Part shown: in pieces, positions 29,138-37,144 of the stretch
Layout: each line of letters begins with the position of its first letter
How positions within the stretch are numbered: the stretch's first letter is position 1
Source: Bacteroidia bacterium
GTDB lineage: Bacteria > Bacteroidota > Bacteroidia > Bacteroidales > Paludibacteraceae
Reading direction: 5' to 3'
NCBI GenBank assembly: GCA_009929375.1
Contig: SAAO01000006.1
Location: forward strand, 1 to 64,000
Length of the DNA stretch: 64,000 nt
Notes under the pieces: generated by a model
Database searches by the model: none
Seen by the model: the letters and a program-made list of their open reading frames with translations, nothing else
Told to the model about the DNA's origin: nothing
Program-made: the position numbers and the translations under genes

Positions 29138-29145
29138 TATCTTTG
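29138..29145 (+). promoter_or_regulatory. nanA -7 element (TATCTTTG)
   Basis: TATCTTTG fits TAnnTTTG; the start codon of nanA is 32 bases further. No -33 TTG is present, which fits a promoter needing an activator at the adjacent inverted-repeat arm. Confidence 0.65.
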
Positions 29146-29177
29146 TCGCATTAATATTCAATTAAAAAATTAGAAGT

Positions 29178-30095
29178 ATGGAAAAGATCACCGGACTAAT
29201 CAACGCACCGTTTACACCATTTTATCCAAACGGTGAAGTAAATCTGGAACCAATACCTGCTTATGCAGCCATGTTGGCAAAAAATGGTATAAAAGGCGTA
29301 TTCATCAATGGCTCATCAGGCGAAGGCTATATGCTCACTGAGGAAGAAAGAATGCTGCTCACTGAAAAATGGATTGAATCAGCTCCCGAAAATTTTAAAG
29401 TCATTGTACACGTTGGAAGTACATGTGTAAAACAAAGCAACAAACTGGCTGCTCATGCACAGGAAGCCGGAGCATGGGGAATTGGCGCTATGGCAAGTCC
29501 GTTTCCAAAAGCAGGAAGAATTGAAGAACTGGTAAAATACTGCGAAGAAATTGCCTGTGGAGCACCAAAGCTTCCTTTTTACTTTTATCACATTCCGGCA
29601 TTAAGCGGTGTTTTTTTGCCAATGTTGCCATTTCTGAAAGCTGTAGATGGACGAATTCCTAATTTTGCAGGAATTAAATATACTTTCGAAAGTATTTACG
29701 AATACAACCAATGCCGTCTTTACAAAAACAATAAGTTCGACATGCTTCACGGACAGGACGAAACAATTCTTCCTTCGCTGGCCATGGGTGGTGCTCAGGG
29801 GGGAATTGGTGGAACTACCAATTATAATGGTCGCGAACTGGTGGGCATTATCGATGCATGGAATGCCGGTGACATCGAAACAGCCCGCGAAAAACAGAAT
29901 TTCTCGCAGGAAGTAATCAATGTTATTGTAAACTACCGCGGAAATATTGTGGGAGGAAAACGTATCATGAAACTTATTGGCCTCGACCTTGGAAAAAACA
30001 GAACTCCTTTCCAAAACATGTCGGACGAGGAAGAAGCTGCAATGAAGAAAGAACTCGAAGCCATTGGCTTTTTCGAACGTTGTAATAAATTCTGA
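29178..30095 (+). CDS. nanA: N-acetylneuraminate lyase
   Basis: NanA splits N-acetylneuraminate into pyruvate and ManNAc in the cytoplasm. The 305-residue protein is a DHDPS-fold aldolase: GSSGEGYMLTEEER contains the carboxylate-binding GSSGE loop, YFYHIPALSG contains Tyr137, and FAGIKYT contains Schiff-base Lys167. Tyr-His-Ile-Pro and the long tail distinguish it from dihydrodipicolinate synthase. It starts a plus-strand operon with the MFS gene, 26 bases apart, divergent from the epimerase-susCD operon. Confidence 0.94.
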   Translation: MEKITGLINAPFTPFYPNGEVNLEPIPAYAAMLAKNGIKGVFINGSSGEGYMLTEEERMLLTEKWIESAPENFKVIVHVGSTCVKQSNKLAAHAQEAGAWGIGAMASPFPKAGRIEELVKYCEEIACGAPKLPFYFYHIPALSGVFLPMLPFLKAVDGRIPNFAGIKYTFESIYEYNQCRLYKNNKFDMLHGQDETILPSLAMGGAQGGIGGTTNYNGRELVGIIDAWNAGDIETAREKQNFSQEVINVIVNYRGNIVGGKRIMKLIGLDLGKNRTPFQNMSDEEEAAMKKELEAIGFFERCNKF

Positions 30096-30121
30096 TACTA
30101 TTAACTATATGTAATACATCT

Positions 30122-31357
30122 ATGAGAAATTCAAAATTCTATAGCTGGGTAGTAGTAGCATTACTTTGGGTGGTCGCTCTGCTGAACTATATGGATCGCC
30201 AAATGCTTTCAACCATGAAATCGGCTATGATGATTGACATTGCCGAACTTCAGAAAGCAGAACATTTTGGAAATCTGATGGCCGTGTTCCTGATTATCTA
30301 CGGATTTATGAGTCCGCTCTCAGGAATAATTGCCGACAGGGTAAACCGGAAATGGCTGATTGTGGGAAGCTTGTTTGTATGGTCAGGTGTGACTTACGGA
30401 ATGGGCCTGGCACAAACTTTCGACCAGATTTACTGGCTACGTGCAGTTATGGGCTTTAGCGAAGCACTTTATATTCCTGCAGCACTTTCGCTGATTACAG
30501 ATTATCATACTGGTAAAACACGTTCCCTCGCTATCGGAATTCACATGACCGGACTTTACATGGGTCAGGCAATTGGAGGTTTCGGAGCTACAGTTGCGGC
30601 TGCATTCAGCTGGAACACTACTTTCCACTGGTTTGGAATTATCGGAATTGCATACTCTGCAGTTCTGGTTTTTATGCTTTACGAAAAGAAAGCTGATAAA
30701 ACAGCTGAGATTAAGGAAAATGTCAGTACAACGGAAAAAATTCCATTTTTCAAAGGTCTCAGCATGATTTTCTCAATGATGGCATTTTGGGTTATCTTAT
30801 TTTATTTTGCAGCTCCAAGCTTGCCTGGTTGGGCTACCAAAAACTGGCTTCCTACCTTGTTTGCCGAAAGCCTCAACATACCCATGTCGCAGGCCGGACC
30901 TGTTTCGACTATAACCATTGCGTTTTCTTCATTTATTGGTGTAATCTTCGGGGGAATTATTTCCGACCGCTGGGTACAGACTAATATTCGTGGACGCATA
31001 TATACAAGTGCAATAGGACTTTCGCTGACAATTCCATCACTGATTCTTCTTGGTTTTGGCCACTCGTTTGCTACCGTTGTGGGTGCTGCTCTGCTCTTTG
31101 GTATTGGCTACGGAGCTTTCGATGCCAACAACATGCCTATTCTTTGTCAGTTTGTTCCCGCCAAACTCCGTGCTACAGCATACGGATTTATGAATATGGT
31201 AGGCGTTTTTGCCGGTGCGGGAGTAACTTCAGTATTAGGAAAAATGACGGATAACGGAGATCTTGGACTTGGTTTTGCAGTATTAGCAGGCATAGTTGCA
31301 TTGGCACTTCTGCTTCAGCTAACAACTCTCAAACCTAAAGTTCAGGACATGAAGTAA
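30122..31357 (+). CDS. MFS transporter, probable sialic acid importer
   Basis: The 411-residue protein has twelve predicted membrane helices and MFS signatures: NYMDRQMLSTM in helix 1, GIIADRVNRKWLIVG as the A motif in the loop 2-3, and a long central loop (about 195-212). Position right after nanA suggests inner-membrane uptake of free sialic acid, the role of MFS NanT carriers in Bacteroides (family knowledge). Substrate is inferred from context; hexuronate or other anion carriers of the same ACS-like group look similar. Confidence 0.85.
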   Translation: MRNSKFYSWVVVALLWVVALLNYMDRQMLSTMKSAMMIDIAELQKAEHFGNLMAVFLIIYGFMSPLSGIIADRVNRKWLIVGSLFVWSGVTYGMGLAQTFDQIYWLRAVMGFSEALYIPAALSLITDYHTGKTRSLAIGIHMTGLYMGQAIGGFGATVAAAFSWNTTFHWFGIIGIAYSAVLVFMLYEKKADKTAEIKENVSTTEKIPFFKGLSMIFSMMAFWVILFYFAAPSLPGWATKNWLPTLFAESLNIPMSQAGPVSTITIAFSSFIGVIFGGIISDRWVQTNIRGRIYTSAIGLSLTIPSLILLGFGHSFATVVGAALLFGIGYGAFDANNMPILCQFVPAKLRATAYGFMNMVGVFAGAGVTSVLGKMTDNGDLGLGFAVLAGIVALALLLQLTTLKPKVQDMK

Positions 31358-31382
31358 GAGCCTATAGCTGTAATCAAACATA

Positions 31383-31412
31383 AGAAGGGTTGATCTCACG
31401 ATCAACCCTTCT
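31383..31412. terminator. Hairpin between convergent genes
   Basis: AGAAGGGTTGAT (31383-31394) pairs perfectly with ATCAACCCTTCT (31401-31412) around a six-base loop. The T-tract is weak on both sides. It probably ends transcription of the MFS gene and perhaps of the convergent lipoprotein gene. Confidence 0.65.
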
Positions 31413-31460
31413 GTTCTAATGTAAACAAACGCAAACTGTTAAGAGAAAATCATCATTATT

Positions 31461-32378
31461 CTAATTCCAATATGTGATAGTTCTGTTTTCTGTCGTAATG
31501 TCTGACCATTCTGATTCAGCACCATTTTTGTATTTATATTTTCTGCTCGTCCAGTTTCCCTTATCATCATACACGTAATCAGAATATACCTGTTCGTAAC
31601 CTTCTTCTATATCAGTCAGAACATCTTTTTTATCATTGTAAGTAATAGCACGTGTTGTAACTGTCAGCTCTTCTCCGTTCAAATTTTCATATCTCACACT
31701 TTTCAGAAGCTGATATTCATCATCTTTTTCGAAAGAATAAATACGGGTACTCTGATAACCCTGACCCATAAAACCTTCAGTATATTTGGCAAACATACCG
31801 TTTGATGCAAACTCAATGTCTTTGATAAAACTCCAACTCGTAGTACAGCTTACCGGATATTTACCATCATACTTTACAATCATCGTATCCTTTTCTTCTT
31901 CGTAAGTACTGATGACAAGCAAATCATTACCCTTAAACACATAATCTGTCCGGCTACCATCACTTGATATCGACTTCAGATTAGGTGTAAGGCCGGATTC
32001 GGGTAAATGAAACGTAGTATTTACCACATACCTTCCATGTGTATCATAAGCATAAGTACTTGTAACAGCTCCATTTTTATTAGTGCTAGTGGTGCTTAAC
32101 AGCTTTCCATCCGAGTCGTAATTATAAACAGTAGAAGTACTGTAATTTTCAGATGTATATGAGTCACTTGTCATGAATCCCTTTTCATTAAATTCGATTC
32201 GAAATTCGATTCGCCTGTCTTCGGTCTGTACCGATTTTACCTTGCCACGCAGTTTAAGTCGAACCAAACTGTTCGACGACCAGTAGTTCTTAAAATCTGT
32301 GTTTACATCTGTGGGTTCGCAACCGCTAAACACAATTGCAGTTACGATAAATAATACCCATAATAGTTTTGTTTTCAT
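31461..32378 (-). CDS. Lipoprotein with RHS/YD-like repeats
   Basis: The 305-residue product has a lipoprotein signal (MKTKLLWVLFIVTAIVFSGC). The body holds beta-hairpin units of the YD type (YNYDSDGKLLSTTSTN, YAYDTHGRYVVN, YVYDDKGNWTSRKYKY), like small RHS-type lipoproteins of Bacteroidetes. There is no toxin domain or RHS core-end motif, so I do not call it a polymorphic toxin. The function is unknown. It diverges from the AraC-type regulator gene. Confidence 0.7.
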   Translation of the reverse strand: MKTKLLWVLFIVTAIVFSGCEPTDVNTDFKNYWSSNSLVRLKLRGKVKSVQTEDRRIEFRIEFNEKGFMTSDSYTSENYSTSTVYNYDSDGKLLSTTSTNKNGAVTSTYAYDTHGRYVVNTTFHLPESGLTPNLKSISSDGSRTDYVFKGNDLLVISTYEEEKDTMIVKYDGKYPVSCTTSWSFIKDIEFASNGMFAKYTEGFMGQGYQSTRIYSFEKDDEYQLLKSVRYENLNGEELTVTTRAITYNDKKDVLTDIEEGYEQVYSDYVYDDKGNWTSRKYKYKNGAESEWSDITTENRTITYWN

Positions 32379-32472
32379 AATGTATTACATTTAAGAGTTG
32401 TTTATGTGTTGCATAAATAATTCAATCATAGCTTCGCTGCAAAATTACATTCAAACCAATATTCGGGGGTAT

Positions 32473-32511
32473 GCAAAACGTAAATTTTATTACGCAAAAC
32501 GTACAAATTTT
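32473..32511. promoter_or_regulatory. 21-bp-spaced direct repeats, AraC-type operator
   Basis: GCAAAACGTAAATTTT at 32473 and GCAAAACGTACAAATTTT at 32494 are direct repeats 21 bp apart, that is two helical turns, the usual spacing of AraC half-sites. They lie in the gap between the RHS-like lipoprotein and the AraC-type gene, upstream of the latter's -7 box, suggesting autoregulation. Confidence 0.55.
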
Positions 32512-32546
32512 CAAATTAAACTCTTTTTAGTAACACTTTTTTACAT

Positions 32547-32554
32547 TATTTTTG
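32547..32554 (+). promoter_or_regulatory. -7 element of the AraC-type gene (TATTTTTG)
   Basis: TATTTTTG fits TAnnTTTG and lies 20 bases before the ATG at 32575. It therefore argues against the longer reading that would start at 32398, upstream of the promoter. Confidence 0.55.
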
Positions 32555-32574
32555 TACAAAAATTTAAGAACACT

Positions 32575-33750
32575 ATGCTAAAGACCATTCTTTTACTCAC
32601 ACCGGTTTATGTAACACTGTTTTGGTCTGTAGTGCTGCTAAGCGACAAATCTAACTATAGCATACCGCGATCTTTTCTTTCAAAATTCATGATAGCAGCT
32701 TTTGTGGTTTATCTCTCTCACTTTTTTTTCTATTCCGGCCTTGAAAACATTTACATTGCTATTGACCCGATTTATCAGCTCAGCTCATTACTGGTATACC
32801 CGCTATATCACATCTACTTCCGGTTACTTACAATTGACCAGACATTCAGCATAAGAAAACACTGGCACCTTCTGTTGGCTCCTTTTATGTGTTTTATACT
32901 TTATTCAATTGGAGTAATTGTGGCCGATAATAATGAATATAAAATGTGGCTATTCAACCGTAATCTTAATTTTACATCATCGGCGATGCTATATCTCAAA
33001 ACAATAGATCAACTTATACGTGTATGCTTTATCATACAGGTTGTTTATGTAGTCGTTAGCAATTTTCGGCTTATTACGAAATACGGGCACAAAGCCAGTC
33101 ACTTTTATTCAAACGCAACCGATAGCTCCACAATCCGCATTACCCTGCTGAATTATTCAATGATTTTCACTGCAATTTCATCTATCACACTCGCTACACT
33201 CGGGCGCGACTTCTTCAAAAATGAATACACCGGCATTATCATTGCAGCTGTAATTTTCTCATCCATGCTTTTTTTGATTGGATGGCTGGGCGACCGGCAA
33301 AAAGTCCTGAACCCGGCTTTTGAAAGTGAGAACAGTCACGAAGAAGAAACTCAAAACGACAATTCATCTGACAACCAGCACCTTTTGATCGACAAAATTG
33401 AAACCCTGTTTACAGAACAACAACTTTTCCTCAACAGCAAACTTAACATTCTCGACATAGCATCTGCATTAGGCAGCAACCGAACCTACATTTCATATCT
33501 TATCAACAAAAACTTTAATCAGAATTTCTGTAGCTATGTAAATCAATACCGCATTCAGTATCTCGAAGAAAAAATGCACGAACAGCCGGAACTACCTAAT
33601 CAGCAACTTGCAGAACTGTGCGGATTCGGTTCTACAGATTCCATGAAACGTGCTGTGCTCAACAAAACAGGAATGTCGATACAGGAATGGAAGTCGAAAC
33701 TCCACAACTCAATCATAAAAAAACAGTTAATAGACGATTCAAATCACTGA
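32575..33750 (+). CDS. Seven-helix membrane AraC-family regulator
   Basis: From the ATG at 32575 the protein is 391 residues. The N-terminal half has seven predicted hydrophobic helices (first MLKTILLLTPVYVTLFWSVVLL, last TGIIIAAVIFSSMLFLIGWLG), then a charged linker and a C-terminal AraC DNA-binding domain with two helix-turn-helix units (LDIASALGSNRTYISYLINK and LPNQQLAELCGFGSTDSMKR). An open frame continues upstream to 32398 but includes the promoter. This is a one-component membrane regulator that may sense an extracellular or membrane signal. It is 1.2 kb from nanT, so it could control the sialic acid locus, but the direct-repeat site seen is at its own promoter. Confidence 0.8.
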   Translation: MLKTILLLTPVYVTLFWSVVLLSDKSNYSIPRSFLSKFMIAAFVVYLSHFFFYSGLENIYIAIDPIYQLSSLLVYPLYHIYFRLLTIDQTFSIRKHWHLLLAPFMCFILYSIGVIVADNNEYKMWLFNRNLNFTSSAMLYLKTIDQLIRVCFIIQVVYVVVSNFRLITKYGHKASHFYSNATDSSTIRITLLNYSMIFTAISSITLATLGRDFFKNEYTGIIIAAVIFSSMLFLIGWLGDRQKVLNPAFESENSHEEETQNDNSSDNQHLLIDKIETLFTEQQLFLNSKLNILDIASALGSNRTYISYLINKNFNQNFCSYVNQYRIQYLEEKMHEQPELPNQQLAELCGFGSTDSMKRAVLNKTGMSIQEWKSKLHNSIIKKQLIDDSNH

Positions 33751-33763
33751 AAATCCTATAAAA

Positions 33764-33779
33764 TATGTTATATAACATA
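33764..33779. promoter_or_regulatory. Palindrome TATGTTATATAACATA upstream of small RNA 1
   Basis: This is a perfect 16-bp palindrome centred 59.5 bp upstream of the -7 box at 33831. A near-identical palindrome (TATGTTWTATAACATA type, one mismatch) lies at exactly the same distance before the second copy at 50713-50728. A transcription-factor site is likely. Confidence 0.65.
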
Positions 33780-33807
33780 ATTATTCAACATGTTTTCGTT
33801 GATTTTC

Positions 33808-33838
33808 TTGGTTGATATTGAAAAAAGCAATACTTTTG
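33808..33838 (+). promoter_or_regulatory. Promoter of small RNA 1
   Basis: TTG at 33808-33810, a 20-base spacer and TACTTTTG at 33831-33838 match the Bacteroidetes -33/-7 consensus. The copy-2 promoter has the same boxes and spacing with an unrelated spacer sequence. Confidence 0.75.
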
Positions 33839-33844
33839 TACTGT

Positions 33845-33992
33845 GATTTTTTCATAGTATTAGATTTAAGGTTAACAAAGATTGGTAGTAAAGCGTTACT
33901 ACCTTTCGCGTTTTTATAGGGTAGGTATTTCCATTTAAACTCTATATATTTTCAGGGCTGTTCGGATTTTTCCGAATGGCTTTTTTATTTTG
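33845..33992 (+). ncRNA. Putative structured small RNA, copy 1
   Basis: About 148 nt are bounded by a consensus promoter and a terminator (stem 33957-33966 with 33971-33980, then a T-run). No ORF was found. The first 39 nt after the promoter (33841-33879) are identical to the second copy at 50613-50651. Next comes a hairpin GGTAGTAA-AGCG-TTACTACC (33884-33903); in copy 2 the lower GGTAG/CTACC stem is kept while the upper stem is different but still paired, which supports an RNA structure. Then come CTACCTTTCGC and TATAGGG blocks shared by both copies. It lies in the 297-base gap between the AraC-type gene and purD. I cannot match it to a named RNA family. Confidence 0.62.
33957..33992 (+). 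terminator. Small RNA 1 terminator
   Basis: GCTGTTCGGA pairs with TCCGAATGGC (two G-U pairs) around TTTT and is followed by TTTTTTATTTT. The same hairpin, inverted, ends copy 2 at 50272-50299. Confidence 0.8.
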
Positions 33993-34020
33993 GTAAAAAA
34001 CTAAAAAATAGCTACTTTTG
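33990..34020 (+). promoter_or_regulatory. purD promoter
   Basis: TTG at 33990-33992, 20-base spacer, and TACTTTTG at 34013-34020 match the consensus. The -33 box overlaps the end of the small-RNA terminator, so purD has its own promoter 28 bases before its ATG. Confidence 0.75.
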
Positions 34021-34047
34021 TAACCCGAAACATAATCCACAACCACA

Positions 34048-35316
34048 ATGAATATTCTTCTCCTCGGTTCGGGCGGTCGCGAACATGCACTCGCCTGGAA
34101 AATTGCTCAAAGCCCACGTCTTACAAAACTTTTTATCGCTCCAGGAAATCCCGGAACAGCAACAGTTGGAACAAATCTTCCTATTGCGGCCGACGATTTT
34201 ACTGCGATTAAGCAGGCTGTCATACAACACAACATTGAACTTGTACTCGTTGGTCCGGAAGATCCGCTGGTGAAAGGTGTCGCCGATTTTTTTGCTGCAG
34301 ATGCACAAATAGCACATATTCCTGTTGTTGGACCTGATAAACAGGGTGCACAACTCGAAGGAAGTAAGGATTTCTCGAAGCAATTCATGATGCGTCACAA
34401 TATTCCGACTGCCGGCTATCTGAGCGTAAATGCACTAAACCTGGATGAAGGAATTGAGTTTCTGAAAAAGCTAAATGCTCCATATGTACTAAAAGCCGAC
34501 GGCTTGGCTGCAGGGAAAGGAGTTCTGATAATCAATGACATAAACGAAGCTATAGCCGAACTTAAATCCATGCTCGATGGAAAATTCGGAGCTGCGAGTC
34601 AGACTGTGGTCATCGAAGAGTTTCTTTCAGGTATCGAATGCTCCGTATTCGTAATTACCGACGGTAAAAACTATAAAATACTGCCCGAAGCCAAAGATTA
34701 CAAACGCATTGGCGAGGGAGATAAAGGCCTGAATACAGGTGGTATGGGGGCTGTATCACCCGTTCCGTTTGCTACGGCCGACTTTATGAAAAAGGTGGAA
34801 GACCGCATTATTCGTCCCACTGTCGAAGGCCTGTATAACGAAGGAATTATATATAAAGGATTCATTTTCTTTGGTTTAATAAAAGTAAATGGCGAACCTT
34901 ACACCATAGAATACAACGCGCGAATGGGAGATCCTGAGACTGAAGTTGTTATGCTTCGGTTGAAGTCCGATTTCGTGGAATTACTTGAGGGAGTTGCTCA
35001 TAGCAACCTGAACGAAAAAGAAGTGGAATTCGACGAACGGACCGCAGTCACAGTCATGCTGGTATCGGGTGGTTATCCCGAAGATTACGAAAAAGGAAAG
35101 ATTATCAGCGGGTTAGACAAAACCAAAGACAGTATCATTTTCCACGCAGGAACAAAACAGAAGGGTGACCAGATTGTTACAAACGGCGGACGCGTCATTG
35201 CCGTCAGCTCTTACGGAAATAGCAAAGACGAAGCACTTGCCACATCGTTCAGAAATGCTCAGCAAATCGATTTTGATAAAAAATACTTCAGAAGCGATAT
35301 CGGTTTCGATTTATAA
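34048..35316 (+). CDS. purD: Phosphoribosylamine-glycine ligase
   Basis: PurD joins phosphoribosylamine and glycine using ATP, the second step of purine synthesis. The 422-residue protein starts with the family signature [15 protein letters not shown] and has the ATP-grasp core ([42 protein letters not shown]). The length is normal. It starts a plus-strand group with the NtrC-like regulator gene 90 bases downstream; no functional link between them is evident. Confidence 0.96.
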   Translation: MNILLLGSGGREHALAWKIAQSPRLTKLFIAPGNPGTATVGTNLPIAADDFTAIKQAVIQHNIELVLVGPEDPLVKGVADFFAADAQIAHIPVVGPDKQGAQLEGSKDFSKQFMMRHNIPTAGYLSVNALNLDEGIEFLKKLNAPYVLKADGLAAGKGVLIINDINEAIAELKSMLDGKFGAASQTVVIEEFLSGIECSVFVITDGKNYKILPEAKDYKRIGEGDKGLNTGGMGAVSPVPFATADFMKKVEDRIIRPTVEGLYNEGIIYKGFIFFGLIKVNGEPYTIEYNARMGDPETEVVMLRLKSDFVELLEGVAHSNLNEKEVEFDERTAVTVMLVSGGYPEDYEKGKIISGLDKTKDSIIFHAGTKQKGDQIVTNGGRVIAVSSYGNSKDEALATSFRNAQQIDFDKKYFRSDIGFDL

Positions 35317-35406
35317 TCCGAATTGCGTGCTGCAAACAGGAATAATTCACAGAGAATAATCAGGCTTACTAACTAAATTTACCCTTCCGGGGATTAAAGA
35401 GTTCTT

Positions 35407-36558
35407 ATGGCAAAAATACTTGTTATCGACGACGAACGAAGTATCCGCAATACTTTGAAAGATATTCTTGAGTTCGAAAAGCATCAGGTTGTATTGGCCG
35501 GAGATGGCAAACAAGGCCTTGAAGCTGCTCAAAGTGAAAACTTCGATATCATTTTTTCGGACATAAAAATGCCTGAAATGGATGGTATAGAACTCCTTAC
35601 ACTGCTGAAAGAAAAGGAAATAGAAGCTCCCGTGGTGATGATTTCAGGACATGGCAACATCGAAACGGCCGTGGAATGTATTAAAAAAGGAGCTTTCGAT
35701 TTTATTGAAAAACCAATCGATCTGAACAGATTGCTCATCACTGTTCGCAATGCACTCGACAAAAACATACTTGTAACCGAGACAAAAAATCTGAAAAAGA
35801 AGATTGCCAAACGACATCAAATGATTGGCTCTTCGCAGGCCATTGAAAAAGTCAGAATGATGATCGATCGCGTGGCCCCCACCGATGCACGTGTTTTGAT
35901 TACAGGCGAAAACGGAACAGGTAAAGAAGTGGTTGCACGCTTACTTTACGAGCAAAGTACAAGGGTAAACGCTCCTTTTGTAGAAGTAAACTGCGCTGCC
36001 ATACCATCAGAACTAATTGAAAGTGAGCTATTCGGACACGAAAAAGGAGCCTTTACTTCGGCTATTAAACAACGAATCGGAAAGTTCGAACAAGCCGACA
36101 ATGGCACTATCTTTCTCGACGAAATTGGCGATATGAGTCTTTCGGCTCAAACAAAAGTGCTTCGTGTACTTCAGGAAAACGAATTGACACGCGTAGGTAG
36201 CGATAAAAGTATAAAGGTCAATGTCAGGGTGCTGGCTGCTACTAATAAAAATCTGAAAAAGGAAATTGAAGCCGGAAATTTCAGAGAAGATCTTTTTCAC
36301 CGGCTTAATGTAATTCCGATTCACGTACCTTCGCTCGACGACCGAAAAGAAGATATTCCACTATTAATCAACCATTTTTGCGAACTTATTTGCAACGAGC
36401 AGGGTATTCAGCTTAAAAAATTTGATGCTGCTGCAGTCGAATTTTTGCAGCAACGTTCATGGACAGGAAATATCCGTGAACTTCGTAATGTGGTAGAACG
36501 TTTGATAATTTTAGGCGGACGTACAATTTCGAAAAACGATGTCGAAATGTTTGCCTGA
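35407..36558 (+). CDS. NtrC-like response regulator lacking DNA-binding domain
   Basis: The 383-residue protein has a receiver domain (1-120) with phospho-acceptor Asp52 in FSDIKMP, then a sigma-54 AAA+ domain (about 138-370) with Walker A GENGTGKE (167-174), Walker [10 protein letters not shown] and a GAFTSA loop at 214-219 in place of GAFTGA. It ends soon after the sensor-2 region [13 protein letters not shown], so the usual Fis-type helix-turn-helix is absent. It may activate sigma-54 promoters from solution or through a partner. No histidine kinase gene is adjacent. rpiB follows 32 bases later. Confidence 0.88.
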   Translation: MAKILVIDDERSIRNTLKDILEFEKHQVVLAGDGKQGLEAAQSENFDIIFSDIKMPEMDGIELLTLLKEKEIEAPVVMISGHGNIETAVECIKKGAFDFIEKPIDLNRLLITVRNALDKNILVTETKNLKKKIAKRHQMIGSSQAIEKVRMMIDRVAPTDARVLITGENGTGKEVVARLLYEQSTRVNAPFVEVNCAAIPSELIESELFGHEKGAFTSAIKQRIGKFEQADNGTIFLDEIGDMSLSAQTKVLRVLQENELTRVGSDKSIKVNVRVLAATNKNLKKEIEAGNFREDLFHRLNVIPIHVPSLDDRKEDIPLLINHFCELICNEQGIQLKKFDAAAVEFLQQRSWTGNIRELRNVVERLIILGGRTISKNDVEMFA

Positions 36559-36590
36559 TAATTACTATTTTTTCAAAAAACACATTGATT

Positions 36591-37043
36591 ATGAAGGCTA
36601 TTCACGAACTTAAGATTGCTATTTGCAGCGATCATGCAGGTTTTGAACTTAAACAGGTTGTAAATCAGTATCTGCTTGATAAAAACCCTGTTGCTTATCA
36701 CGATTTTGGCACTTACACTGCCGAGAGTTGCGATTATGCTGATTTTGCACATCCAATGGCCTCAGCTGTAGAGCATGGTGAATTCGATTTTGGCATTTCA
36801 ATCTGCGGAAGCGGAAACGGAATCAGTATGACTGTGAATAAACATCAGGGAATACGTGCCGCACTATGCTGGAACGAGGAAATTGCCCGTCTTGGACGAC
36901 TTCACAACAATGCGAATATATTATCACTACCCGCACGTTTTGTATCGGTGGAAGAAGCTCTGAAAATGGTGGACGCGTTTTTTTCAACCGATTTTGAAGG
37001 TGGTCGCCATCAGGGACGAATTGATAAAATTCCACATTGCTGA
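36591..37043 (+). CDS. rpiB: Ribose-5-phosphate isomerase B
   Basis: RpiB interconverts ribose 5-phosphate and ribulose 5-phosphate. The 150-residue protein shows ICSDHAGFELK, SCDYADFAHPMA and ICGSGNGISMTVNKHQGIRAA with catalytic Cys72. I start it at the ATG at 36591; a TTG two codons upstream is not needed. The related LacA/B isomerases share the fold, but the RpiB motifs fit well. Confidence 0.93.
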   Translation: MKAIHELKIAICSDHAGFELKQVVNQYLLDKNPVAYHDFGTYTAESCDYADFAHPMASAVEHGEFDFGISICGSGNGISMTVNKHQGIRAALCWNEEIARLGRLHNNANILSLPARFVSVEEALKMVDAFFSTDFEGGRHQGRIDKIPHC

Positions 37044-37047
37044 CTTT

Positions 37048-37090
37048 TGAAGATTTGAAGATTTGAGATTTGAAAATTTGAAAATTATTT
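37048..37090. repeat. GATTTGAA low-complexity tract
   Basis: A run of near-repeats of GATTTGAA (GAAGATTTGAAGATTTGAGA and so on) fills part of the rpiB-thiL gap. Similar simple tracts appear at 6636-6664, 44099-44140 and 47490-47530. They look like Bacteroidetes intergenic low-complexity sequence. Confidence 0.5.
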
Positions 37091-37144
37091 TCAGAGGAAC
37101 ATCTAATTGATTTATAAAGAAATACATAAATATTTATACAAATA

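Noticed and set aside
31461-32378. RHS-type polymorphic toxin
   Set aside because: Only a few YD-like hairpins, a lipoprotein signal, and no RHS core-end or toxin domain; no immunity gene nearby.
36585-36590. TTG start for rpiB two codons upstream
   Set aside because: The ATG at 36591 gives the normal N-terminus; TTG starts are rare here.
37048-37090. CRISPR-like or tandem-repeat array in the rpiB-thiL gap
   Set aside because: Simple GATTTGAA low-complexity sequence, with no spacers and only about 40 bases.
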